A stretch of DNA of 15,196 nucleotides from Acidimicrobiia bacterium (lineage in GTDB: Bacteria > Actinomycetota > Acidimicrobiia > Spongiisociales > SHLN01). The DNA is taken from positions 1-15,196 of the forward strand of contig JAUXLW010000012.1 of the NCBI GenBank assembly GCA_030623545.1, given 5' to 3'. The notes beneath the pieces were generated by a model. It worked only from the letters and a program-made list of their open reading frames with translations, ran no database searches and was not told where the DNA came from. Shown here piece after piece: positions 7,821-15,080 of this stretch (the stretch's first letter is position 1; every line of letters starts with the position of its first letter). The position numbers and the translations under genes were made by a program.

Positions 7821-8506
7821 GCATTCTCAAGGGGGAAGGCACACATACCATCCTCTACGGCAGCGCCGATATTCACGATGGGCTGCGGTCCGATCGGGGA
7901 TATCTGGCACGACCCGACCACGCCGGCTCATTTCCGACTTTGTTGGTTAGCCATGGCCGGGCCGGCATGACCTCGTCGCTCAAGGCGCTGGCCCGACGGT
8001 TCGCTCGCCATGGCTACGCGGTTGTCATCCCGGACTTTTACCGGGGCCGGGGGAGCAGTGCCCCATGGCCGGAGGACCGCCTCATCTCCGGCCTGGAGGG
8101 AGCGCATCGCTTTCTCGCCAGTTCTGACACGCCCTGGGTGGGGGACCTGGCGCTACTCGGCTTCGGCAGTGGTGCTTCGGCCGCAGTGGAGTTCGTACTC
8201 GGGCGTTCAAATGTTCGAGCTCTGGTGCTGGCATCGCCCCGAACGACTTTCGGCCTTGGGGAGGTTGCCATTCCGACCATGGGTATCTACGGGAAGGCAG
8301 ACGAGGTAGCGGAGAACCGGGAGCAGGCTCAAGAGGATGCGCCGCAGGTGGAATGGGTTCTCTACGGAAGCGCGGGTCACGATTTCCTTGATGAGAGCTC
8401 GGAGTCGTTCGACGCCGCGATTGCCGAAGACGCCGTGTCGAGGATCCTTGACTTCCTCGAGGGCCATCTGGTCGGTGAAGCGCCCGGCTTGCCCAGGACC
8501 CGGTAG
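7817..8506 (+). CDS. Dienelactone hydrolase family protein, apparently without the catalytic nucleophile
   Basis: Small alpha/beta hydrolase of 229 residues with no signal peptide, so probably cytoplasmic. Family landmarks: TLLVSHGRAG (oxyanion region), LARRFARHGYAVVIPDFYRGRG (the strand and loop typical of dienelactone hydrolases), a nucleophile-elbow region LALLGFGSGASAAVEF, then GIYGKADEVA and YGSAGHDFLD. Asp162 and His188 fit the acid and base of the triad. The elbow reads G115-F-G-S-G119, so the residue that should be Cys or Ser (117) is Gly, which suggests a non-catalytic or altered protein. The GTG start at 7817 has AAAGGAG 4 bases upstream and overlaps the biotin ligase stop. The substrate cannot be inferred, and the pairing with biotin ligase gives no clear functional hint. 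Confidence 0.85.
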   Translation: MSILKGEGTHTILYGSADIHDGLRSDRGYLARPDHAGSFPTLLVSHGRAGMTSSLKALARRFARHGYAVVIPDFYRGRGSSAPWPEDRLISGLEGAHRFLASSDTPWVGDLALLGFGSGASAAVEFVLGRSNVRALVLASPRTTFGLGEVAIPTMGIYGKADEVAENREQAQEDAPQVEWVLYGSAGHDFLDESSESFDAAIAEDAVSRILDFLEGHLVGEAPGLPRTR

Positions 8507-8512
8507 TAATCT
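8507..8512 (+). promoter_or_regulatory. Possible -10 box for a leaderless LCP transcript
   Basis: TAATCT fits the actinobacterial TANNNT consensus and ends exactly 7 bases before the ATG at 8520, which would place the transcript start on the A of the start codon. No Shine-Dalgarno sequence is visible before that ATG, in line with leaderless translation. No good -35 box stands at the usual distance; TTGCCC at 8489-8494 is too close. The case rests on spacing alone, and read-through from the hydrolase gene is also possible. Confidence 0.3.
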
Positions 8513-8519
8513 CGCACCA

Positions 8520-9833
8520 ATGCAGAGGTCTGTCACGACTTCCGCGCCGCTTCCACTTGGATCCCGGCTGCGCCGCCTCCTGGTGGCATTGCTGGTCATA
8601 GCCAACGTGGCTGTCTTTGCCATGTTGTTCTATCTGAACGGCATCAAGGAGGCGGTGGTGGAGTCGAGTGAAACCATCCCCCCAGAACAGCTCACCGCCC
8701 TGGTTGCCCCCAGCGGCAGCTCGAGCGACCCCATTTTCATCCTCCTGGTTGGCAGCGACACCCGCGACACGCTGACGGACGATCTGGAGGGCGAGTTCGG
8801 GTATTTCGAGGGGCAGCGGGCCGACGTGATCATGTTGTTCAGGGTGGATCCGGGAGAAGGCACGGCTCAACTGGTCAGCTTGCCCCGCGACTTATTGGTC
8901 GAGAGGCCCGGGGGTGGCGTCGAGAAGCTCAATGCCGCCTATTCCCGCGACACCAACTCAGTCATCGACGCCGTCTCCGATGTGACGGGTGTGCCGATCA
9001 ATCACTACGTGGAGGTGGACTTTGTCGGGTTTGCCAACATCGTTGATGAGCTTGGAGGGCTCGACTACTACTTCCCGCTGCCATCGCGGGATCTGAAATC
9101 GGGGCTTCTGGTGGACGCGGGAACCATCCATATGAACGGAGCTACGGCACTGGCTTTTGCCCGCTCGCGAACGCTCGAGGAGTTTGTCAACGGTGAATGG
9201 CGGGGGGTGCCGGGCAGCGACCTCGAGCGCACCAAGCGCCAGCAGTCATTGATCTTTGCCATTCTCAATGAGGCTAAGCGCCCGTCCCGTTGGCTGGACA
9301 TGGGGGAGCTCGTTTCGAGCATCGGGGAGGAGATCCGCACCGACAGCGGGCTCGACTTCGAAACGCTTCGTGAGTTGGCCTGGAACATGCGCTCGTTCAA
9401 GTCCGAGGAGCTCGAGGCAGTAACGCTTCCCGTCGACTTCGCGTTGCGAGGTGGGATCTCCTACGTCGTTGAGAGACAGCCAGATGCCGAACAGGTCCTG
9501 GCGGCCTTGCGGTCGGGGCAACCGCTGACCAACAGCCCGCTGAGCTTGAGGATCGAAGTGCGCAACGCCAATGGGCGCAATGGCGCCGGCACCGACTTTG
9601 CCCAGTTCCTCGAATCGCTGGGCCACGTCGTGGCGGCCGTCGGCAATGCCGAGAGCAGCGACTATCAGGAAACCATCGTGATAGCTCGCCCCGGCCAGAT
9701 TTCGACAGCCGATTCCTTCGTCGCCCAAATAGGTTTCGGAACCGTGCAAGACGGCAATCTCACCACGAGTGGTGTCGATCTAGTCGTCTATCTTGGGGCC
9801 GACGCAGTCGATTTCGGAGATGCTGCTTCGTAA
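8520..9833 (+). CDS. LCP family protein with LytR_C domain (cell-wall glycopolymer transferase)
   Basis: LytR-CpsA-Psr proteins move polyprenyl-linked glycans onto peptidoglycan outside the membrane. The 437 residues comprise a short basic cytoplasmic tail, one membrane helix (about 19-39), an LCP domain (about 71-250) and a C-terminal LytR_C domain (about 343-430). LCP landmarks are FILLVGSDTRD (Asp80, Arg82), RADVIMLFRVD, LVSLPRDLLVE (Arg123, Asp124), EKLNAAYS, HYVEVDFVGFANIVDELGG, HMNGATALAFARSR and ERTKRQQSLI. The acidic and Arg residues that bind the pyrophosphate lipid are thus present. LytR_C reads SLRIEVRNANGRNGAG onward. The ATG at 8520 is taken because it directly precedes the basic/membrane segment; the frame is open upstream but overlaps the hydrolase gene. 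It stands 70 bases before the nucleotide-sugar operon, which suggests it attaches that glycan. Confidence 0.92.
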   Translation: MQRSVTTSAPLPLGSRLRRLLVALLVIANVAVFAMLFYLNGIKEAVVESSETIPPEQLTALVAPSGSSSDPIFILLVGSDTRDTLTDDLEGEFGYFEGQRADVIMLFRVDPGEGTAQLVSLPRDLLVERPGGGVEKLNAAYSRDTNSVIDAVSDVTGVPINHYVEVDFVGFANIVDELGGLDYYFPLPSRDLKSGLLVDAGTIHMNGATALAFARSRTLEEFVNGEWRGVPGSDLERTKRQQSLIFAILNEAKRPSRWLDMGELVSSIGEEIRTDSGLDFETLRELAWNMRSFKSEELEAVTLPVDFALRGGISYVVERQPDAEQVLAALRSGQPLTNSPLSLRIEVRNANGRNGAGTDFAQFLESLGHVVAAVGNAESSDYQETIVIARPGQISTADSFVAQIGFGTVQDGNLTTSGVDLVVYLGADAVDFGDAAS

Positions 9834-9903
9834 TGAGATCAACGGGTTCAAGTCAGCCGGAGCAGGCGCCGATTCTCCTCGAAAGGCTATCTGAGGTTTT
9901 GAA
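9834..9903 (+). promoter_or_regulatory. Short leader before the nucleotide-sugar operon
   Basis: These 70 bases separate the LCP stop from the dehydrogenase start. A TGAGG ribosome-binding sequence (9892-9896) is 7 bases before the ATG. No clear promoter or terminator hairpin was found, so the operon may be read from the LCP gene or from a promoter I cannot recognise. Confidence 0.35.
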
Positions 9904-11172
9904 ATGCAAGTAGCGGTAATCGGCGCGGGGTATGTCGGCCTGGTGACGGCGGCGGGAATGGCCTACCTCGGTCACTCGGTTCGCGCCGGCGAGGCCGATC
10001 CGGCCAAGTTGGAGATGTTGCGAGCCGGCAAGGTTCCGTTCTACGAAGCGGGACTAGACGGGCTCCTGGCGGATGGAATGGCCAACAAGCTGCTGTCGTT
10101 TCATGATGACAACAAGGAAGCCGTCGCAGGTGCCATGGTGGTTTTCGTAGCTCTGCCAACTCCGCAGGGCGAGGATGGCTCGGCCGACACCTCCTATATC
10201 GAAGCGGCCCTGAACGATTTCGGTCCTGTCCTGGATCCGGGGTCGGTTGTGGTTGTCAAGTCGACGGTACCGGTTGGCTCCGTTGCCCGGTTCCAGAAAC
10301 AGTTGGACGATATGGGCGCCCGGGTCTTCGTCGTATCCAACCCTGAGTTTCTCCGTGAGGGCAGCGCGGTTGCCGATTTTCAACACCCCGACCGGATCGT
10401 CATCGGCACCACGAGCCAGGAGGCGGCCGAGGTGATGATGGAGCTCTACCAGGCTCTGCAGGCGCCGCTCGTTGTAACGGATCCGAAGTCATCGGAGATG
10501 ATCAAGTACGCCTCCAACGCCTACCTGGCTACGCGCATCACCTTTGCCAACGCCATCGCCAACGTGTCGGAGGCGGTTGGGGCCGATGTCAAGGACGTTC
10601 TGCTCGGCATGGGCTACGACCGGCGTATTGGTCATCACTTCCTCAATCCCGGTCCCGGGTACGGTGGTTCGTGTTTTCCCAAAGACACCCATGCGCTTGT
10701 GGCCATCGCCGAGGGTGCCGGGTATGACTTCTCTCTCCTGAAGGGCGTAATTGAAGTCAACGAGCTGCAGCGGCGCCGGGTTGTGGACAAAGTCCGGGCA
10801 GCGGTGGGAGGCGACCTTGCCGGCAAGACCATCGGCCTCTGGGGCCTTGCCTTCAAAGCCGGCACCGATGACGTGAGAGAATCGCCTGCTGTGTTTCTCG
10901 CTGAGGAGCTCATCGCCGGCGGGGCCGATGTTCAGGCTTACGATCCGCAGGCGGCACCGGTTGCCGGCGTCCGTCGGGTGGACGACGCGATGGCGGCAGT
11001 CAAGGGTGCCGACCTGCTGTTGATCGCCACCGAGTGGCCCGAGTTTCAGTCGGTGGATTTGATTGCCGTGCGCGAGGACATGGCCACGCCCTGTATCGTC
11101 GATGCTCGCAACATGCTCGACCCCGATGCGGTCCGCAACCTTGGAATTGAGTACGAAGGCATCGGTAGATGA
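9904..11172 (+). CDS. ugd: UDP-glucose 6-dehydrogenase
   Basis: It oxidises UDP-glucose to UDP-glucuronate with two NAD+, in the cytoplasm. The 422-residue length is normal. Rossmann motif VIGAGYVG (5-12); VALPTP; KSTVPVG (119-125); SNPEFLREG with Glu148; EMIKYASNAYLATRITFANAIA with Lys201 and Asn205; the catalytic cysteine loop PGPGYGGSCFPKD with Cys257 and Asp261; and the C-terminal UDP-binding domain with LWGLAFKAGTDDVRESPA. One oddity: the acidic residue ending the second beta strand is Glu30 (AGEADP) where an Asp is more usual; this should still bind NAD ribose. ATG 9904 has TGAGG 7 bases upstream. It overlaps the next gene by 4 bases (ATGA) and supplies that enzyme's substrate. Confidence 0.96.
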   Translation: MQVAVIGAGYVGLVTAAGMAYLGHSVRAGEADPAKLEMLRAGKVPFYEAGLDGLLADGMANKLLSFHDDNKEAVAGAMVVFVALPTPQGEDGSADTSYIEAALNDFGPVLDPGSVVVVKSTVPVGSVARFQKQLDDMGARVFVVSNPEFLREGSAVADFQHPDRIVIGTTSQEAAEVMMELYQALQAPLVVTDPKSSEMIKYASNAYLATRITFANAIANVSEAVGADVKDVLLGMGYDRRIGHHFLNPGPGYGGSCFPKDTHALVAIAEGAGYDFSLLKGVIEVNELQRRRVVDKVRAAVGGDLAGKTIGLWGLAFKAGTDDVRESPAVFLAEELIAGGADVQAYDPQAAPVAGVRRVDDAMAAVKGADLLLIATEWPEFQSVDLIAVREDMATPCIVDARNMLDPDAVRNLGIEYEGIGR

Positions 11173-12092
11173 GCCGAGCTCTGGTGACTGGTGGGGCGGG
11201 ATTTCTCGGCCGAAATCTGAGCGCACGCCTCATAGCCGAGGGGTACGAAGTGGTGGTGCTCGACGACATGTCGAGCCCCAGCCCCCTCGGAGCTCATGAG
11301 GACGCCACAGTTGTCGAGGGCTCGGTGGTGGAGCCTCCGCCCCTTCCCGGCCCCTTCGACCGTATCTACCATCTGGCTTCTCCGGCATCTCCGCCCCGCT
11401 ACCTCCTCGATCCCATAGGGACCCTGCGCACCGGAGCCGAAGGCACCCGCCAGATGCTCGATCTCGCAGAGCGGGAAGGTTCCAGGTTTTTGCTGGCGTC
11501 GACCTCTGAGGTATACGGCGACCCCACCCAGCACCCCCAGAGCGAGGATTACCCTGGCTCGGTTGAGGTGACCTCCACCAGGGCCTGTTACGACGAGGCC
11601 AAGCGCTATGCAGAAGCCGTCACCTATGCCTACCACCGCCAGGGGCGGGTACCGGAGATTCGCGTGGTCCGTATTTTCAACACCTACGGCCCCGGCATGG
11701 CTCCGAATGACGGCCGGGTGGTATCGAACTTCATAACCCAGGCGTTGCAGGGTCGGCCGCTTTCTCTCCATGGCGATGGATCTCAGACCCGATCGTTCTG
11801 CTACGTCGACGATCTCATCGACGGCATCTGGTTGCTGTCGAATAGCGATGTCACGGTGCCGGTGAATATCGGCAGTGCGGAGGAGATGTCGATGAAGGAT
11901 CTGGCTGACCGGGTGGTGGAGGCCCTCGGGGATACCGGGATAGAGCACCATCCGTTACCGGAGTCCGACCCCGTCCGGCGCCGTCCCGATCTCACCAGGG
12001 CCAGGGAGTTGCTCGGCTGGGAGCCCGGGGTCAGCCTGGAAATGGGCCTTCCACCGACAATGGAGTACTTCAAGTCGGTGCTGGATGCCTGA
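11169..12092 (+). CDS. uxs: UDP-glucuronate decarboxylase (UDP-xylose synthase)
   Basis: Extended short-chain dehydrogenase that decarboxylates UDP-glucuronate to UDP-xylose through a 4-keto intermediate, keeping its NAD. The 307 residues resemble UXS closely: GGAGFLG (8-14), YHLASPASPPRYLLDPI, LLASTSEVYGDP with Ser113/Glu114, HPQSEDY, RACYDEAKR with the Tyr141/Lys145 pair, RIFNTYGPGM, NDGRVVSNFITQALQG and GDGSQTRSFCYVDD. The LASPASPP and RACYDEAKR strings separate UXS from dTDP-glucose dehydratases and GalE. There is no N-terminal membrane anchor as in animal UXS. The gene overlaps ugd by 4 bases and the glycosyltransferase gene by 8, so substrate and product enzymes should be made together. 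Confidence 0.94.
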   Translation: MSRALVTGGAGFLGRNLSARLIAEGYEVVVLDDMSSPSPLGAHEDATVVEGSVVEPPPLPGPFDRIYHLASPASPPRYLLDPIGTLRTGAEGTRQMLDLAEREGSRFLLASTSEVYGDPTQHPQSEDYPGSVEVTSTRACYDEAKRYAEAVTYAYHRQGRVPEIRVVRIFNTYGPGMAPNDGRVVSNFITQALQGRPLSLHGDGSQTRSFCYVDDLIDGIWLLSNSDVTVPVNIGSAEEMSMKDLADRVVEALGDTGIEHHPLPESDPVRRRPDLTRARELLGWEPGVSLEMGLPPTMEYFKSVLDA

Positions 12093-12798
12093 TTACCGGC
12101 GGCTTTCGGTCGTGATTCCGGTATTCAACGAACGTAACACGGTCGGCGAGGCGATTAGGCGGGTACGGGAGGCTCCGCTGCCAATCGACCGCGAGATTAT
12201 CGTGATCGATGACGGATCGGATGACGGAACTCGCGATATTCTCAACCGGCTTCGTGACTCGACCGTGCGGGTGATCAGCTACCCCAATAACCGCGGCAAA
12301 GGAGCCGCCGTCCGCCGCGGCATCGAAGAGGCCAAGGGCGATGTCATCGTCGTGCACGATGCGGATCTCGAGTATGACCCGCGCGACCTCGGCAAGCTGC
12401 TGCGCCCGCTTCTGGAAGGCCAGGCACGGGTCGTGTACGGATCACGCTTCACCGGGGAGCGGCGCAACATGTTCTTTTGGCATTGGGTGGGGAATCGGTT
12501 TTTGAGCCTGGTGACAAACGTGCTCTACAACACGACGCTGTCGGATATGGAGACCTGCTATAAGATGTTCGACGCCGAGCTCCTCCGATCGCTGAGGCTC
12601 ACGGCCAATCGTTTCGAGTTCGAACCGGAGGTGACCGCCAAGGTGCTTCGGCTTGGGGAGCGAATCTGGGAGGTGCCCATCACCTACGCCGGCCGCGAGC
12701 TGCACGAAGGCAAGAAGATCACATGGCGGGACGGAATCCCGGCGTTGAAAGTCTTGGTCACGATTCGCCTGCAACCGTTGAGCTCGATCACTCGATGA
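12085..12798 (+). CDS. Family 2 glycosyltransferase, polyprenyl-phosphate-sugar synthase-like
   Basis: GT-A fold enzyme of 237 residues. It has SVVIPVFNERNTV, the nucleotide-binding VIDDGSDDGT (Asp42/Asp43), NRGKGAAVRRGI, the metal-binding DAD (92-94), GSRF (119-122), and the subfamily segment FWHWVGNRFLSLVTN followed by LSDMETCYKMF. These features are shared with dolichyl- or polyprenyl-phosphate mannose/glucose synthases (DPM/DPG-like). No C-terminal membrane helices are present, so it acts on the cytoplasmic face, probably as a peripheral protein. The following gene encodes a possible GDP-mannose maker, which makes polyprenyl-phosphate-mannose synthesis a reasonable but unproved role. The ATG at 12085 lies inside the end of uxs; the stop overlaps the next start (ATGA). 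Confidence 0.88.
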   Translation: MPDYRRLSVVIPVFNERNTVGEAIRRVREAPLPIDREIIVIDDGSDDGTRDILNRLRDSTVRVISYPNNRGKGAAVRRGIEEAKGDVIVVHDADLEYDPRDLGKLLRPLLEGQARVVYGSRFTGERRNMFFWHWVGNRFLSLVTNVLYNTTLSDMETCYKMFDAELLRSLRLTANRFEFEPEVTAKVLRLGERIWEVPITYAGRELHEGKKITWRDGIPALKVLVTIRLQPLSSITR

Positions 12799-13820
12799 TT
12801 CGCCAAGCTGTGCTTCTGGTTGGTGGCAGGGGAACGAGGATGTGGCCGCTCACGGCCGACAGGCCCAAGGCGTTGCTGCCTGTGGCCGGCGTTCCCTTTA
12901 TTGAGCTCCAGTTCAGGCTGCTGGCCGAGGTGGGGGTGGAGGAGGTGATCCTGACCGTGGGTCGCGAGCATGAAGTCGCTTGGAAGGACTACGCCGCCGG
13001 AGTCGACCACCCTCGAGTGGTGGTGTCGGTGGAGGAGAGCCCACTCGATACCGCCGGCCCGGTGTGCGCCGTCTGCCCGCAACTGGATGATCGTTTTCTG
13101 GTTCTCAACGGGGACGTGGTACTCGAAGGTGAGCTGGAACGATTCGTGGCAGAGGCACCCGAGCTGCCGGCTGTGCTCGCGCTGGTGGAGGTCGCAGACC
13201 CCAGCGCATACGGCGTAGTGGTGACCGCTCAAGACGGCACAGTCGAGCGCTTCATAGAGAAACCTCCCCCCGGGACGGCTTCAGCCAGAACGATCAATGC
13301 CGGTATGTACCTCATGACCCGGCAGGTCCTCGAGCGCTATCCACCGGGGCGGCTGTCTTTCGAGCGGGAAGTCTTCCCGGCGCTGGTCGAATCGGGAGAG
13401 CTTGGTGGCGTTACGATCAGCGGGGAGTGGCTCGACATCGGCACGCCCGACCTCTACCTGGCGGCCCATGATGCGGTAGCGGCCGGGAGGTCGCGACTGG
13501 TCCAGTTTCCCGGTCGATTCGATGGCGCCTGGAGCTACATCTCCCCGTCTGCCGAGGTGGAATCGGACGCCCTCGTGGAAGAGGCCATTGTTCTTGACGG
13601 TGCTCGCGTGCGGAGCGGGGCCACGGTGCGCCGGGCGGTCATCGGGTGGGGGGCCGAGGTGGAGAACGGAGCTACCGTTACCGGGGCTTCATTGATTGGT
13701 GCCGGCGCGGTCGTCGGTGCAGGATGTGAGATCGACCGCGGTGCCCGGGTTGCCCCCCACACCAAGCTCGAGCCGGGCTCTGTCACATTTTCCCCACCGG
13801 GAGAGCGGGAGGACGCATGA
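12795..13820 (+). CDS. Sugar-1-phosphate nucleotidyltransferase, probably mannose-1-phosphate guanylyltransferase type
   Basis: It activates a sugar-1-phosphate with an NTP. The 341-residue protein has the signature VGGRGTRMWPLT (9-20) with RPKALLPVAG containing Lys25, LDTAGP, LNGDVVL with metal-binding Asp107, FIEKP (153-157), INAGMY (167-172) and EWLDIGTP with Asp214. Residues about 251-330 form a left-handed beta-helix of hexapeptide repeats, as in GMPPB-type GDP-mannose pyrophosphorylases and GlmU. The overall pattern (AGP loop, YGVVV, EKP, INAGMY, beta-helix) resembles GDP-mannose pyrophosphorylase more than dTDP-glucose RmlA, but glucose-1-phosphate cannot be excluded. The ATG at 12795 overlaps the glycosyltransferase stop; an upstream in-frame ATG at 12723 lies inside that gene and gives no family similarity. 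Confidence 0.85.
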   Translation: MIRQAVLLVGGRGTRMWPLTADRPKALLPVAGVPFIELQFRLLAEVGVEEVILTVGREHEVAWKDYAAGVDHPRVVVSVEESPLDTAGPVCAVCPQLDDRFLVLNGDVVLEGELERFVAEAPELPAVLALVEVADPSAYGVVVTAQDGTVERFIEKPPPGTASARTINAGMYLMTRQVLERYPPGRLSFEREVFPALVESGELGGVTISGEWLDIGTPDLYLAAHDAVAAGRSRLVQFPGRFDGAWSYISPSAEVESDALVEEAIVLDGARVRSGATVRRAVIGWGAEVENGATVTGASLIGAGAVVGAGCEIDRGARVAPHTKLEPGSVTFSPPGEREDA

Positions 13821-14755
13821 GCGGGAAAGCATTGATCACCGGTGGAGCCGGGTTTATCGGGTCCCATCTCGCCGACCGGCTGATTGCGGACGACTGGGAG
13901 GTGCTGGCGGTCGACGACCTCTCCAAGGGCCACCTCGACCGTCTGGCTGAAGCTCGCCAGACCGGATCACTCCATTTTCACCAGTTGGACATCAACAGCG
14001 ATGAGTTTGGGGAAGCGGTCCGGCGCTTCGAGCCCGACGTCATCCACCACCTGGCCGCCCAATCGGGAGTGAGGCCTTCAGTGGAGGATCCAATCTTCGA
14101 TGCCCGCGTCAACATCCTCGGCACCATCAACGTGTCTTTGGCTGCCCAGGAGGCAGGCACCCAGCGGGTCGTATTTGCGTCCTCGGGGGGAGCGATGTTC
14201 GGGGAGGTGCCGGGAAAGCCCGCGACGGAGGACTTCCCTGCTCTGCCTGATTCACCGTACGGAATATCGAAGAAGGTCGTTGAGGACTATTACCGCTACT
14301 TCCATTCCTCGACCGGGGTCGACTACGTCATCCTTGCTTTGGGAAATGTGTACGGGCCGAGACAAGACCCCCACGGTGAAGCCGGCGTCGTCGCCATCTT
14401 CTCGCGTCTAATGCTTGACGGGATGCGCCCCACCATCCACGGCGACGGCGAGCAAGCGCGGGATTACGTATACGTCGAAGACGTGGTCGACGCCTTTGCC
14501 CGGGCTGGGGAGATCGGCGGAGCGGTTCGACTCAACATCGGAACCGCGGTAACCACCACGGTCAATGAGCTCTACGCGCTCATCGCCGACGCCGCCGGAT
14601 ATGACGGCAGCCCCGAGCATGGGCCGGCCCAACCGGGGGATCTGAGCCGTTCGGTTATCGACCCCGGCGCCGCCAAAGCTCATCTCGGGTGGGAGCCGTG
14701 GACCGATCTCGTCACCGGCATCAACCGCACCGTGGCCGGTTTCAGGGAGCAATAG
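13817..14755 (+). CDS. NAD-dependent nucleotide-sugar epimerase, GalE-like
   Basis: Extended short-chain dehydrogenase of 312 residues, probably inverting C4 of a UDP-sugar. Visible: GGAGFIG (9-15), VDDLSKG, HHLAAQSGVRPSVEDP, the catalytic Ser122/Ser123 region FASSGGAMFG, PYGISKK with Tyr148/Lys152, GNVYGPRQDP, GDGEQARDYVYVEDV and LGWEP near the end. The family contains UDP-glucose, UDP-N-acetylglucosamine, UDP-glucuronate and UDP-xylose 4-epimerases, which cannot be told apart by eye. Being in one operon with ugd and uxs, UDP-xylose/UDP-arabinose or UDP-glucuronate/UDP-galacturonate exchange deserve equal weight with UDP-galactose. GGGAGGA stands just before the ATG, and there is a 4-base overlap with the previous gene. 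It is the last gene of the operon. Confidence 0.9.
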   Translation: MSGKALITGGAGFIGSHLADRLIADDWEVLAVDDLSKGHLDRLAEARQTGSLHFHQLDINSDEFGEAVRRFEPDVIHHLAAQSGVRPSVEDPIFDARVNILGTINVSLAAQEAGTQRVVFASSGGAMFGEVPGKPATEDFPALPDSPYGISKKVVEDYYRYFHSSTGVDYVILALGNVYGPRQDPHGEAGVVAIFSRLMLDGMRPTIHGDGEQARDYVYVEDVVDAFARAGEIGGAVRLNIGTAVTTTVNELYALIADAAGYDGSPEHGPAQPGDLSRSVIDPGAAKAHLGWEPWTDLVTGINRTVAGFREQ

Positions 14756-14791
14756 GCAGTCAGCAAGGACTCTCGGCGACTGCCGACTTTT
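14755..14791 (+). terminator. Rho-independent-like terminator after the nucleotide-sugar operon
   Basis: A perfect 7-base inverted repeat, GGCAGTC (14755-14761) and GACTGCC (14778-14784), starts in the last base of the epimerase stop codon and is followed three bases later by TTTT (14788-14791). The 16-base loop is long and the T run short, so efficiency is uncertain, but position and form fit the end of an operon. Confidence 0.6.
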
Positions 14792-15068
14792 GCTCCTCTC
14801 CCCACGAAGTGGGGGAGGCTGGGAGGGGGTGGTTCCCAACAACGGCACCCTGAGCAGAGGGCTGGTGAGATCCGCGGGTTGAAACACGACCCGGTCAGAC
14901 ACGCACCGAACTCAACAGTTAGTTGTTGGGCACCGCCACGTGCACGGTCACCTGGAAGCAACAATTCTTCGAGGAGTCAGGCTGGCGGCATTCCTGCTGT
15001 TGGTGGGCACCACCCACCCCTAACCCCTCCCACTGCCTCCGAAGACTCCGCTCCGCAGGGAGGGGAAT
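14778..15068 (+). repeat. Interspersed intergenic repeat, copy B
   Basis: This is the second copy of the element seen between the convergent genes at the left, in the same orientation and again just after a plus-strand gene. It starts with GACTGCCGA, then a stem CCCCAC/GTGGGG closed by a GAA triloop (14800-14814), then 51 bases that match copy A at 50 positions, and ends with GAAGACTCC/CTCCGCAGG (15041-15059). Inside it, TGGTTCCCAACAACGGCA (14830) and TGCTGTTGGTGGGCACCA (14995) are inverted copies matching at 15 of 18 positions. The middle is less conserved than the ends. The stretch 14756-15196 holds no credible gene; the open frames across it are by-products of the repeat. Confidence 0.8.
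15013..15031 (-). other. Canonical G-quadruplex motif in repeat copy B
   Basis: On the minus strand four G runs of 3, 4, 4 and 3 are separated by loops of 1, 3 and 1 bases, meeting the standard G3+N1-7 rule. The plus strand carries the matching C runs and could form an i-motif. Folding in the cell is not shown, and the high GC of the genome raises the chance background. Confidence 0.55.
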
Positions 15069-15080
15069 GAGGCCTCCCAC

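Noticed and set aside
8082..8870. 262-codon minus-strand frame across the hydrolase/LCP junction
   Set aside because: Antisense to two recognisable genes, low-complexity Arg/Pro-rich translation, no family motifs.
11046..11951. 301-codon minus-strand frame across uxs
   Set aside because: Shadow of a strongly conserved decarboxylase on the plus strand; no recognisable domain.
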